From positions 36,219,526 through 36,283,525 of the forward strand of contig CM060462.1 of NCBI GenBank assembly GCA_030544235.1: a stretch of 64,000 nucleotides of DNA, given 5' to 3'. A program made the translations under genes and the position numbers. The notes below the pieces were generated by a model, which was not told the DNA's origin, ran no database searches, and saw nothing but the letters and a program-made list of their open reading frames with translations. Each line of letters opens with the position of its first letter. Within the stretch, counting starts at the first letter, position 1. The DNA comes from Lepturacanthus savala. Its lineage: Eukaryota; Chordata; Actinopteri; Scombriformes; Trichiuridae. This document shows, piece by piece, positions 47,701 through 58,791 of the stretch.

Positions 47701-48119
47701 GTAGGTTACTGAATTATTGAAATAAATTATGTAAATTTTGTGTTATTTCCATTAATTCGATACACATAATGTATATTGGAATGAGGCTTCCTTCCACACA
47801 TATAAACATTAGGTCAAAGCCTAGCACATTGCCAACATTTTAAAGGTATTTATGTAAAATTAATCCAGCATAACAGCAGAAATTGAATATAATACATGCT
47901 GGAGAACACAGAGTATAAAAATAAAACTAATTCTAGGTTTCCAATATGAGGAAACCTAGAATTACCTTCTTCTTGTCCAAAGTCCTTCTTCAGTGCAAAA
48001 ATACATTTAGAAACTAATCTGAAGTAAAAATGAAGCTTCATTCATCTTAATGAATATATTTAAAAGTTACCACATCTCAACAGAGAAACAGAAGACAAGT
48101 TGCTGCTAAAAAGAGTGTA

Positions 48120-48375
48120 AATATGCCAGATATCCACTTGATAAGATTAATTCAGACTGAAAACCTCATATAAGCATCATATCTACTTTAAAATGGCTGT
48201 TTTGGCTCCCATCACTTACACTGAAAGTACACTTGATGGGGATCTTTTAATGGCCACTATGAACAGGAAGCATGATTACAGTGAGGCAAACACCTTGCAG
48301 TGGTCATGAGAACACCTGACTGTTGTTTGAAGACACAAACAAGCAAGTGTCAAGTCTAATTTCCAGGTGTTGATT
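48120..48375 (+). repeat. Dispersed repeat, copy B (paired with 9300..9560)
   Basis: Same block order as copy A: CCTCATATAAGC, CATATCTACTTTAAAATGGC, CACTATGAACAGGAAG, CCTGACTGTTGTTTGAAGAC. Confidence 0.5.
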
Positions 48376-51300
48376 TTTCACACTTTATTTAACACCTGGA
48401 GATGAGACAGTTTCCTGCTTGTGTGGGGCTGTTCAGTTTGTCTTTCACATTATGTGTGTTTTTCTGATGCAAACTGTTGCTTCTGAGATTAAAACAATAC
48501 TTGAAAAAGGTGCACGTCACAAAACGAGTCCATGTTTTCCATTATGAAATAAAGCCTTAACAGCTGTGGCCATGCTGATGTGTTTTCAGGAGGGTATTTT
48601 TGTGCCAGAGCTTGCAGAGTGTACAGAACTAAACAGCCTGTAAGCCTCTTTAGTTCACCTTGGCTCTCAGCTATGTAATGTGTCTTACTAATGAGCTTGT
48701 GATTTCTCTGACGGCATTCATTACAGTGCTGAAAAATAGCCTTAAATTGGAAATTCCATTAAATCCAGAGCCAGCTGGTTTCATGTATGATGGAGTATGA
48801 AGCCATGACACAGTAGCATTGTGAAGCAAGTCTCATAAAAAATGTATTAAAATAAATTAAGGTTGCAGATATTGCTGCTTGGACAGTGCTTTATTACCAG
48901 TGTCCTTTCATCAGCTTGGTCGGGGTTAGTAATATCAGGCGGTGGATTTGGAGAGGGAGCTGTCGCAGGAGGTTTTACTGAGCAGTTCTTCCTTTATTCA
49001 TTTGTTTGTCACATCCTAAAATATTTTTCCCCAATTTACTGTCTAACTCTAGCTTGCCTTGTGTCAGCTGCTCCCTTCTGCAAATTTACTGTCAGTGTAC
49101 ATGTCGCCTTTTAGGTGCCACAACAGATTTAATGACACTATTGTGCGATTTGATAAATGTATTAATTTGAGTAATATTACAGAAAGAGAGGGTACAGATG
49201 TAATTTGTAATATGGAATGAAAAACAAAGTACATATAACAGTGTTTATACAGATGTACGATGTTGCAGAAGATCCATTTTTTTTTTTTTTGTTTTGTTCC
49301 AACTTTAACATAGTGAGCTGACAATGCCAGCCTGAGTAGTTTTGCTGTGTGTCGAGCTATTGTAGCCTCTGATCAGAAAAGACTGTCAGACTCTAAACTA
49401 GTATTCCTTCTAGCTCTCAAATAAAAATAATTTTTTTTTGGATTCACCAAACAGTGCACAGCCCCCACAAAATATAGAAGCCAGTACTCCTCTGCTACCC
49501 ACTAAGCAAACAAAACAAGACGGGTAGCAGAGCTACATCGACCTGGCCCTCAGAGCTTCGTTGGTCTGGCCCAAGCAGCAGCAGCAGCTTCAGGGCATTC
49601 ATTTTTCAACCTCACACAAAAAATATTACATTATGTACATTATTACACTTTCTCTATTCCATTTTGACTTTGGTGCATGTTAGCCCAGCACACACTTATG
49701 TTAGCTTGCCTGACGGCTAATTCACTATCTAGCTAAGTTAATGAGTCAGAAATGGATACATGCTAATCACTGCTAACATGCAATGTCAAATAAAATTCAC
49801 TGACTGAAAACAATGGAACAAAGAGTCCTTCTTCACTTCGTTGGCACAATCAACATCACAGCAAGACATATTTGTCCGATATGTGCATCCAAAATGATCT
49901 AAAAGGAAGAACAGCTGAAAGGTGACGTTCACTGACTACATCAGCTAAGATGCCGCCGGGTATTCGGTTAGCTGTCACTCAAAGAGGACATGTCCTTAAT
50001 CATGCAGATATATGCTGAATTTTAATAGTATAATATATTGTAAATAGGGGGATTATAAAAATTTATAAAAAAATATTTCTGCTGTAAAGTTTTCTATAGG
50101 GATTGAGCCACTATTACGACCCACCAGTTTTTGGCACTTCCTTATTGTGCTCACTGCTCAGCACTGGAGTTCACCAAGGATGTAATATAAAACGGGATAC
50201 TGGACTTAAAAATGGCCGTCATTCATTTCAATGGAAGTTGCTCACCTGGTGCATATGCCAAAATAGAATATCCAGTCTGCCAACAAAGTGAACAGGGCTC
50301 CATGGTGCAGCAACCAATGCAAATTCTGTCCTTGTTTTTACGGGTCAGGTGTGTTCAACTTATTTTAGGGCTGCTGCCAAACATCAATGTTTGGAATCAT
50401 TAGTTGTGAAGCCCCTTAGTCGACTTACAGGCTGTTCACTTTACAAAGTCTAGTCTCATGTGTCTTTCTGAGTCAAATCTATCCTTACAGCTGATAAGCT
50501 CATTAGTATTGTCTCACCTCACATCTTCACCACACGCTCGCATCGCCAGTCAATGTTTTTTAGAAGAAAAAGAATTAATGATCTCAAAACCACAAAGTGC
50601 TGCTTCATTAAATTAGTCCGAGTCAATGATAATTATTCTGGCCATTACTTTATGCGGATTAATAATGTGTGAAGTCAGAGATAAAGGCACTTTGGTGCCA
50701 GAGCTGGAGCAGCAGAGCAGCTGCTGCTTTGCTCTCGAAAATTATTTCACATGTAGATGTGCTGAGAATATTAACTCTGCTCACAACGTCTGCTGAGGAA
50801 AGAAAACTGGTCCATATCATTGATCTGTGATGGTCAGTAGAACATTTTGACTAAGTCTGCCCTTATTTTTACTTCGACTCATTACTGGTGCAGCGCCTGT
50901 TTAAAACATGTCAGCTTTCTTGAGAACTGCTCATTCAAACATCTTCGATCTTAACTGTACTTCGTTGGGTCCTCAGCAATACACCTGCCAAGTGTGAAGT
51001 CACTGGAGACAAATGGTTTGTTGAGAAAATGAACATTCAGACTTCTTCCATTTTAGTTTGAAATGACTGAAAGAGTTTGGGACTAGGCTCAGATAGGTTT
51101 TCAACTCCAAATGTAGTTTTACTGCTCTGAAGTGGGAATTTGTCTTAGAGCCATTAAAGGGTAGAACACAGAAAGAAGACAGTTTGAGAGAAGAGCAGCG
51201 CTGTCTGTTCACTGCAGTTGACATGATTGTGGGTTTCATGTGACAGACATGTTTTAATTCAGCCACGCCTTCTCCTGTTCCTGCAGCTGCCTTCCCACCA

Positions 51301-52807
51301 CCACCTTCTAACTGACCTCACTTCATCGTTTAGAAAGATCCTGAAACATGTATATTTTTGCTTGTGTAACAAATACAGTGCAGTGCACACTACTGGACAC
51401 ATCTCGAAGCACATTTTAATAATAAAATCCAGGTTTTGCCTGTCATGGCAACACTGTGATTTCATGGTTAATCTTTCTGTGGGAAATTAAATAACTGCTG
51501 CCAGCTTGTTACACACAGTGTAGGAGTAATGAAGGACACAATCAACACACCTCATTTCTGGGCTGTTTGACACTGATAGTAGTCATCACATCTACTTTGA
51601 CTCCCACCATTTTAATTTTCAGTAACTCGGTGCAACTTTTCAGCTGTCAACCTCTGACATCTACTAGAATGTGCATGAATAATTCATCTATATTAACATG
51701 GAAATGGAAATCATTCTTTCAGATTAATCTGGAAATAGAGCAAAAGTGGTGACAGACTTCTTCTATCACATAAAGATTTATCCTTATTTACCTTCAAGTT
51801 AGAAGATGAGGGTGATGGATGTCTGCTTCACTTGAAACACATGAAGCTTTGTTATTGGGGCTTTTTATCAGGCATTAAGAGATAAATAAAATCTGACCTT
51901 AATGTGTACAGAACATCCTATGAGAGTTAAATCACGGGTCTAAAAGGGGCCTTACATTTTAAATAATTGTAATGCCCTCTGAGTTTCAATTTCTTCACCG
52001 TCCATATTAACTGATCAGTCTGTTCACATCTTGCACTCTGCATCAACTATTTAGGAATTTAGTCTTTTTCTTACGTGCAGACATGGCAGCTGGACAGTAA
52101 AACCCTGCACTTTATGTTCCAGTGTGTCTGAGAGCTGATGTGACTCTGCCTCTCGTGTGGGTGGACTCCCTCATCCCGACCCAACACTTCTACTAGGGTA
52201 CTTCATGTTGATAGAACAAAGATGACTACATCCCCCTCTGCATGCTCACCAAGACTGGCTGTATGTGTTTTTGTGAGTGCATGTGTGCACTTTCAGAGGT
52301 CAAAACGTCTTTTTCAGCCTTTTCTCATCTCCATTGTATTTCACACATCTTCACTTAATGCCGTTTACAGTTGTAGTGCATAGAAAATAAATGGCTCAAT
52401 CAGTAGGCCGGAGTCTGTGCTCAGAATGAGTTTTAGGAAAAACACTTTGAAAGTTAAATCAAAGCTAAGTTAAGCTATAGTATGCAGGATTTGTTGGCTA
52501 CAAATACAGCATTCAAAGTTGGTCCTGCCCTTGCACAGGCCCACACAATAGAACCCTAACCCTTGCATCTTAAAAAGAAAGAGGGACCAGGCAAGAGAAA
52601 CAAACTGTGAAACAGAGATTTAGAATTATGTTTTAATCCTATGACAGTGATTATGCTTTAAAGCACAGATAGAAACACCTACACCTCATCATAATTCTCT
52701 GCAATGCTACAGGAAGGTGCCACTGCTGTATCTGTGAATGCCGCAGGCTTCAGTGCATTGACATCCAGCAACATGCACTGTTATTGGCTGAAGGCTACAC
52801 ACACACT
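48376..52807. other. Intergenic DNA, nothing recognised
   Basis: No exon with convincing splice sites or domain content was found. Several 60-90 codon ORFs on both strands look random. Confidence 0.4.
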
Positions 52808-54121
52808 GTCACATACATCGTCTAATTTTTAAAGAATTCATTTGACAATTATGGTGGAAAATAAGTATTTGTTCAGTTAAAAAAGTTAATCCAAATACTT
52901 TGTTACATACCCTTTGTTGGCAATGAAGTCTAATGTTTTCTGTAAGTCTTTACAAGGTTTTCACAGACTGTTGCTGGTATTTTTGGTCCATTCCTCCATG
53001 CAGATCTCCTGTAGTGCAGTGATATTTTGGGGCTGTCGCTGGGCAACACAGATTTTAAAGTCCCTCCAGGACCTTGAAATGCTCTTCACGAAGCCACTCC
53101 TTCATTGCCTGGTCAATGTGTTTAGGATCATTGTCATACTAAAAGACCCAGCCACATTTCATCTTCAATGACTCTGCTAATGGAATGAGGTTTTCTCTCA
53201 AAATCTCACGATACATGGCCCTATTCATTTTTTCCTTTACATGGATCACTCGTCCTGGTCCCTTTGCTGAAAAAACAGACCCAAAGCATGAAGTTTCCAT
53301 CCCCATGCTTCACAGGGTTCTTTGGATGCAACTCAGCACCCTTTAACCCTTCAAACATGACAAGTTGAATTTTTACCAAAAAGTTCTATTTTGGTTTCAT
53401 CTGACCATATGATATTCTTCCAATCCTCTTCTGGATCATCCAAATGCTCTCTAGCAAACTTCAGACAGGCCTGGATATGTACTTGGCTTAAACTGGGGGA
53501 CAGGTCTTTTGAGTCCCTGGCTGCATAGTGTGTTACCGATGGTAACCTTGTTACTTTGGTCCCAACTCTCAGCAGATCGTTTACTCGGTCCTCCGTGTGG
53601 TTCTGGGATTTTCAGTTTATTATCAGTGATCTTGCATGTCTTCCATTTTCTAATAACTGCTCCCTTCACACCAAGCTGCTTACCTATTGTAGTCTTGCCA
53701 GCCTGGTGCAGGTCTCCAGTTTTCTTTCTGGTGTCCTTTAACAGCTCTCTGGTCTTGGCACATGTCAAGTTTGGAGTGTGACTGTTCTAGGTGTTGGACA
53801 GGTGTCTTTTACCCTGATAACAAGTTCAAACAGGTGGCAATAAGACAGGTAACGAGTGGAGGACAGAGGAGCCTCTTAAAGAATAAGTTACAGGTCTGTG
53901 AGAGCCAGAATTCTTGCTTGTTTGTAGGAAACCAAATACTTATTTTACTGAGGAATTTACCAATAAATAATTTAAAATCCTACAAAGTGATTTCCTGGAT
54001 TATTTTCCTCCGTTTTTATCTCTCATAGTTGAGGTATACCCAGTCTATGGGTATAACTATGATGAAAATTACAGTCCCCTCTCATATTTTTAAATGGAAG
54101 AACTTGTACAATTGGTGGTGA
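52808..54121 (-). mobile_element. Tc1-like DNA transposon, degraded
   Basis: Left inner end TTATGGTGGAAAATAAGTAT and right part CCAAATACTTATTTTACTGA mark the inverted-repeat regions. The right end ...ACTTGTACAATTGGTGGTGA resembles the outer terminus of a common Tc1 family in fish. The left outer terminus is not clear. About 1.3 kb, typical of Tc1. The transposase lies on the minus strand and is broken. Confidence 0.82.
52940..53768 (-). pseudogene. Tc1-like transposase pseudogene
   Basis: Minus-strand translation begins with KTRELLKDTRKKTGDLHQAG, then GKQLGVKGAVIRKWK, the paired helix-turn-helix DNA-binding part of Tc1 transposases. Downstream, on other frames, the plus strand matches the reverse of transposase-coding DNA (for example ATTGTCATACTAAAAGACCC). 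Internal deletions and frameshifts remove much of the DDE domain, so it cannot be functional. Confidence 0.82.
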
Positions 54122-54125
54122 CTGT

Positions 54126-54139
54126 ACACACACACACAC

Positions 54140-54173
<34 letters not shown>
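54126..54173 (+). repeat. (CA)n microsatellite next to the Tc1 element end
   Basis: CA run with one CG interruption, starting within a few bases of the Tc1 right terminus. Confidence 0.93.
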
Positions 54174-54175
<2 letters not shown>

Positions 54176-54945
54176 TTTTTATCAATACATATCCCAGACA
54201 TACCAAAGTGACAAGAAAATTAGAAAAGCAGCAGGGGCTCTGCACATAAACACACCACCAGACCACACACACAAAAGTTTAGATATATTTTAGACACCAA
54301 ATTTTAGACATATATTTGACAGGTGGACAGAAACACAACTTCAAATGAATGTGACTGAGTAACTAATGTGAAAATAAGTGTTTGCTAACACAATCAAAAT
54401 ATCAAAGTATGTTAGTTTAGTATTCACAGTTTCTGTTGCTCCCAAGTGGTGAAAGAAATCAGTTATTGTATTGTTTAAGCCCCCAATCAATAAAAGTTAT
54501 ATTGTGTTTAAGTGCATGCTGAAACCAAACCAGTGAGGAATCAATTTACCATAAAATAATGGACTTGCCACACAGATTCCAAAGGTCAGGGGCACCAGGG
54601 CAGTTGTTGGCTTTTTACAAAAGTAGAAAAGCACAATTTTCATAAGGTCAAACATTATGTAAAGAGAAAATAAATCATAGGAAAGGGAAATCAGCAAGGG
54701 TTTAATTTCAGCTACTACATAGCCAATTACATCCTCTGTTCCCACATGAGAGGAGGCTGGAGGGGTTAGAAGTTAACAAACGTGACAATCAGCCCACATC
54801 ACCTCCTGAATAACATCTATAAGCTGTAAGAGCAGAGCTGTTGTCTGACCTCTAAAATAATGACTGCACTGTTAGGGTTTCATTATATTACTTATAACAA
54901 TGGACAGAAATAGATTTTGTTCAGCTTCGCTGAATGAAGTTAAAG

Positions 54946-54950
54946 TCATC
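54946..54950. repeat. Target-site duplication TCATC, left side of Gypsy element
   Basis: TCATC immediately precedes the left LTR and recurs at 59942..59946 right after the right LTR. Confidence 0.9.
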
Positions 54951-55300
54951 TGTGGCAGTCGCCTTGCCACCGTGGGTTCCCCGGCACCGAACAGACGCAC
55001 AACAAGTCCAGTCTTTACTGTTAACGGGTTTTTCCCCGGGCTTTATTAGCGCGCACACACCCACACACACGCTGAGGCCGTCTGCAGCCGTCGCAGGCTT
55101 GATAAGTTGCCGTCTGCTCGGCTCTCCTCGTGTCCGTTCCTCCTTCCTCCTCGCGGGTCCAGCCTGCTACTGTTTTAAAAGAGATGGTGAGAGTAATTAG
55201 CGCACCTGTACTCACTGCTCAATTACTCTCACCTGGCGCCGCTCCCCTGAGCCCTCTCCACACCTCTCTCCTGCAGCCGATGCGCCACGCCCCCTCCACA
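54951..55300 (-). repeat. Gypsy (Gmr1-type) 3' LTR
   Basis: Left LTR copy, 350 bp. On the element strand the bases just before it end GGGCGGTGGAGGTA, a plausible polypurine tract. Confidence 0.94.
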
Positions 55301-55339
55301 TACCTCCACCGCCCGACTTAGGCCGGGGAGCCGTCCGGC

Positions 55340-58039
55340 CTAACCTACTCCCCCCCCCGCCTCCCCATGGGAGCGGGAAAGGAAGTCGGCCACGGCCATC
55401 TGCGCCCCCGGCCTATGGATCACTGTGAACTTAAAAGGCTGTAAAGCTAGATACCACCGAGTGATCCGGGCGTTGGCATCCTTCATGCGGTGGAGCCACT
55501 GAAGGGGAGCGTGGTCCGAGCAGAGGGTGAATGGGCGCCCCAGCAGGTAGTACCGCAGAGCATCGACCGCCCACCGGATGGCCAGGCACTCCCTCTCCAC
55601 CGTGCTGTACCTGGCCTCCCTCTCCGACAGCTTGCGGCTGATGTACAGCACTGGGCGGTCGACGCCCCGCACCCGCTGGGACAGAACGGCCCCCAGCCCC
55701 CTGCCCGACGCATCAGTCTGCAAGACAAAAGGGAGAGAGAAGTTAGGTGTGTGGAGCAGAGGCTCCCCACAGAGGGCCTGCTTTACCCTCTCAAGCGACA
55801 CCTGGCACTGCTCCGTCCACTGGACCGGATCTGAAGCACCCTTTCGGGTGAGGTCGGTTAAAGGGCTGGTCAGCTCCGCGAAGTTGGGGATAAATCGCCG
55901 GTAATAGCCGGCCAGCCCCAAAAACCGCCGCACCTCTTTTTTGGTCTTGGGCCTTGGGCAGGCTGCAATCGCTGCTGTCTTGTCTACCTGCGGACGCACC
56001 TGCCCGCCGCCCAAGTGGTACCCCAGATACCGTACCTCCCTCCGTCCAACTTCACACTTCTTTGGGTTGGCCGTAAGCCCCGCCTGCCTCAGTGACTCGA
56101 GCACCGCGGCCACCTGCCGCACATGCTCCGCCCAGGTGTTACTGTGGATGATGACATCATCCAGGTAGGCGGCAGCATATGCGGCATGGGGGCGCAGCAC
56201 CCGGTCCATGAGGCGTTGGAAAGTGGCTGGGGCCCCAAACAACCCAAACGGAAGTGTGACAAATTGGTACAAACCGTACGGAGTGGAGAAGGCCGTTTTC
56301 TCCTTGGACTCTGGAGACAAGGGAATCTGCCAGTAGCCCTTGGTCAAATCCAGCGTCGTGAAAAAGCGAGCAGGGCCCAGGCGATCCAGGAGTTCGTCGA
56401 CCCGGGGCATTGGATAGGCGTCAAACTGTGAAACATCATTCACCCTGCGATAGTCCACACAGAACCGGATAGACCCATCTTTCTTGGTTACAAGAACGAT
56501 GGGGCTACACCAGGCACTGTTGGACTCTTCTATTACACCCATCTCCAACATAGCTTTCAATTCAGCCTGAACCACTTTTCTCTTGTGTTCAGGTAGCCGA
56601 TAGGGCCGCGAACGCACCGTCACCCCTGGGTGAGTCTCGATATGGTGTTGAATAAGGCTTGTGCGTCCTGGCAGGGGGGAAAACACATCAGCGTAACGCT
56701 GCTGCAACCTGGCAATGTCTGCTCCCTGGGACGGTGAGAGATGGTCTTCACAACGGAGCGGGGCAGGATTGGTCGATTTTGGTACCTCGGGCCCCAACTC
56801 ATCTCTCTCTCTAATTGTCGTCACCAGGGAAACAGGCTCCGCCTCTCTCCACGCTTTAAGGAGGTTGAGGTGATAAATCTGTGTTGCCCCTCCCCTGTCA
56901 GATCGCACAAGCTCATAGTCAACGTCACCCACTCGCCGTGTGACCACAAAGGGCCCTTGCCACTTGGCGAGTAATTTCGAATTGGAAGATGGGAGCAATA
57001 CAAGCACTTTATCTCCCGGTGAAAATTGTCTCAGCCTCGATCCTCTGTTGTACAGCCGCTGCTGACGTTCCTGGGCCCGGAGCAAATTCTCACGTGATAA
57101 CTGCCCTAGTGTGTGGAGTTTTGCTCTCAGGTCCAGGACGTACTGAACTTCGTTCTTACTTGGGCTTGGACCGTCCTCCCAGCTTTCTTTAACCAGGTCC
57201 AGAACCCCCCGTGGTTTCCTGCCGAACAGCAGCTCAAAGGGAGAAAATCCCGTTGAGGCCTGGGGTACCTCGCGCACTGCAAACAACAGAGGATGTAGCC
57301 ATTTATCCCAATTATGATTATCATCGTGCACAAACTTACGGATCATGGACTTCAAGGTCTTATTCAGGCGCTCCACGAGGCCGTCCGTCTGAGGGTGGTA
57401 GATGCTGGTTCGAATAGCCTTGATGCCCAATAACCCGTACAGTTCTCTCAGTGTTCGTGACATAAACTGGGTGCCCTGGTCAGTCAGGATCTCTTTCGGG
57501 ATCCCGACTCGGGAGATAACTTGAAACAGCGCTTGCGCCACACTCTTTGCAGAGATGGTGCGCAGCGGCACTGCCTCGGGATATCGCGTTGCGTAATCCA
57601 CCAGGACTAACACAAAGCGATATCCCCGTGCGCTCCGGTGAAATGGCCCGATGAGGTCCATCCCGACGCGTTCAAATGGGACCTCCATCAGTGGTAATGG
57701 GCGCAATGGCGCTCTCGGGACGGCCGGTGGGTTAACTAACTGGCATTCGGGACAAGACGCACACCAGCGGCGCACGTCTGCCCGAATGCCTGGCCAATAG
57801 AATCGGGCCATTATCCGGTTCAGTGTTTTATCATATCCCAGGTGTCCAGCCATCGGGTTGTAATGAGCCGCCTGGAAAACTATTTCCCGACGGCTTTTCG
57901 GGACCAACAACTGGGTTATTATGTCGCCTGTCTGAGTGTCACGACTCACTCTGTATAATCTGTCCCTGCGCAAAGAAAAATGTGGATATGACAGCGCTGC
58001 GTCAGGGCGCACCATGTGACAATGTGACATCAATTCGTA
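55340..58039 (-). CDS. Gmr1-type Pol: integrase, then reverse transcriptase and RNase H
   Basis: Frame open from 58039 (just after a stop at 58040..58042) to the stop at 55340; about 897 codons from 58033. Numbering from there: integrase zinc finger (H57, H64, CASCPEC around 91-97), integrase core with D126, D185, E221 (exact D-35-E spacing between the last two), GPY/F-like segment (~359-395), reverse transcriptase (~490-680) with FCVDYRR and YLDD at 623-626, RNase H (~770-890) starting LQTDASGRGLG. All catalytic motifs are present. No good ATG starts the frame at its upstream edge, so it is presumably expressed as part of a polyprotein with the frame before it. Confidence 0.93.
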   Translation of the reverse strand, partial: YELMSHCHMVRPDAALSYPHFSLRRDRLYRVSRDTQTGDIITQLLVPKSRREIVFQAAHYNPMAGHLGYDKTLNRIMARFYWPGIRADVRRWCASCPECQLVNPPAVPRAPLRPLPLMEVPFERVGMDLIGPFHRSARGYRFVLVLVDYATRYPEAVPLRTISAKSVAQALFQVISRVGIPKEILTDQGTQFMSRTLRELYGLLGIKAIRTSIYHPQTDGLVERLNKTLKSMIRKFVHDDNHNWDKWLHPLLFAVREVPQASTGFSPFELLFGRKPRGVLDLVKESWEDGPSPSKNEVQYVLDLRAKLHTLGQLSRENLLRAQERQQRLYNRGSRLRQFSPGDKVLVLLPSSNSKLLAKWQGPFVVTRRVGDVDYELVRSDRGGATQIYHLNLLKAWREAEPVSLVTTIRERDELGPEVPKSTNPAPLRCEDHLSPSQGADIARLQQRYADVFSPLPGRTSLIQHHIETHPGVTVRSRPYRLPEHKRKVVQAELKAMLEMGVIEESNSAWCSPIVLVTKKDGSIRFCVDYRRVNDVSQFDAYPMPRVDELLDRLGPARFFTTLDLTKGYWQIPLSPESKEKTAFSTPYGLYQFVTLPFGLFGAPATFQRLMDRVLRPHAAYAAAYLDDVIIHSNTWAEHVRQVAAVLESLRQAGLTANPKKCEVGRREVRYLGYHLGGGQVRPQVDKTAAIAACPRPKTKKEVRRFLGLAGYYRRFIPNFAELTSPLTDLTRKGASDPVQWTEQCQVSLERVKQALCGEPLLHTPNFSLPFVLQTDASGRGLGAVLSQRVRGVDRPVLYISRKLSEREARYSTVERECLAIRWAVDALRYYLLGRPFTLCSDHAPLQWLHRMKDANARITRWYLALQPFKFTVIHRPGAQMAVADFLSRSHGEAGGGVG

Positions 58040-58790
58040 TCACTTGGTCAAAGGCAAAGCGCAGAGTATCGTCACGAGACTGCTCGAGTGGAAAATCTTC
58101 CATGGAGTCAAACACGGGAACCTGCGGAGCCTCCGGTGGAGGCACCGCCGGCTCCCCCTCCCCGTCTGCAGCGTCGGACAACCTCGCGTCGCCACTAAGC
58201 ACAGCGCACATATCCCCTGTCCCTGACGGTCGCGAGCGCACCCCCACACATTGCCCCACTAGCTTATCAAACCCCGGCCAATCTGTGCCCAAGATCAGAG
58301 GATGCGCCAGGCGGGAACTAACCGCAGCCTTCACATTATGCTTTTTTCCCTTGTAGCGAATTTCCACCGGCACCACAGGATACCTGTGAATATCCCCATG
58401 CACACACCTGATATCAACCCATCCCGCCTCTAACAATGCCCCAGGTCGAATCAGGTTCTGGTGAACTATAGACTGCATGCAGCCCGAGTCCACCATTGCC
58501 TGATGTGTACCCCCCTGAATCCTTACCGGAACGCTGTACGTCTCTCCCGGACCGGGGGAGGGTGCCGGGGGCCCGACAACCCGGATCACCTGCCCGACCT
58601 CCATGAGCGGACACTCGCGGCGGAAGTGTCCGGGCTGCCCGCACCTCCAGCACTCCTGCCCTGCCGCCTGAGGGACCCTCTGTGGGCTAGGACCGGCGCC
58701 CGTAGCGGCTGGACCCTGTGGTGGAAGGAAAACAGAGGGGGCGTTAGTGCGGGGGACGGGGGTGGGACGGGCGGATGTTTCGGGGGGGGG
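58002..58790 (-). CDS. Gag C-terminus (zinc knuckle) and aspartic protease frame
   Basis: This frame carries the CCHC knuckle CWRCGQPGHFRREC (about 58611..58652) and a retroviral-type protease with VDSGCMQSIVH (about 58471..58500). It ends at a stop at 58002 inside a 38-base overlap with the integrase frame. It is one frame away from the upstream gag; the likely switch point is a run of ten C (plus-strand G, 58782..58791). The frame stays open further upstream as a shadow. It could be joined to gag by frameshifting, or be displaced by an indel. Confidence 0.82.
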   Translation of the reverse strand, partial: PPPETSARPTPVPRTNAPSVFLPPQGPAATGAGPSPQRVPQAAGQECWRCGQPGHFRRECPLMEVGQVIRVVGPPAPSPGPGETYSVPVRIQGGTHQAMVDSGCMQSIVHQNLIRPGALLEAGWVDIRCVHGDIHRYPVVPVEIRYKGKKHNVKAAVSSRLAHPLILGTDWPGFDKLVGQCVGVRSRPSGTGDMCAVLSGDARLSDAADGEGEPAVPPPEAPQVPVFDSMEDFPLEQSRDDTLRFAFDQVIRIDVTLSHGAP

Positions 58791-58791
58791 G

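Noticed and set aside
57823..58356. 177-codon plus-strand ORF over the protease/integrase junction
   Set aside because: Shadow of the minus-strand Gypsy frames.
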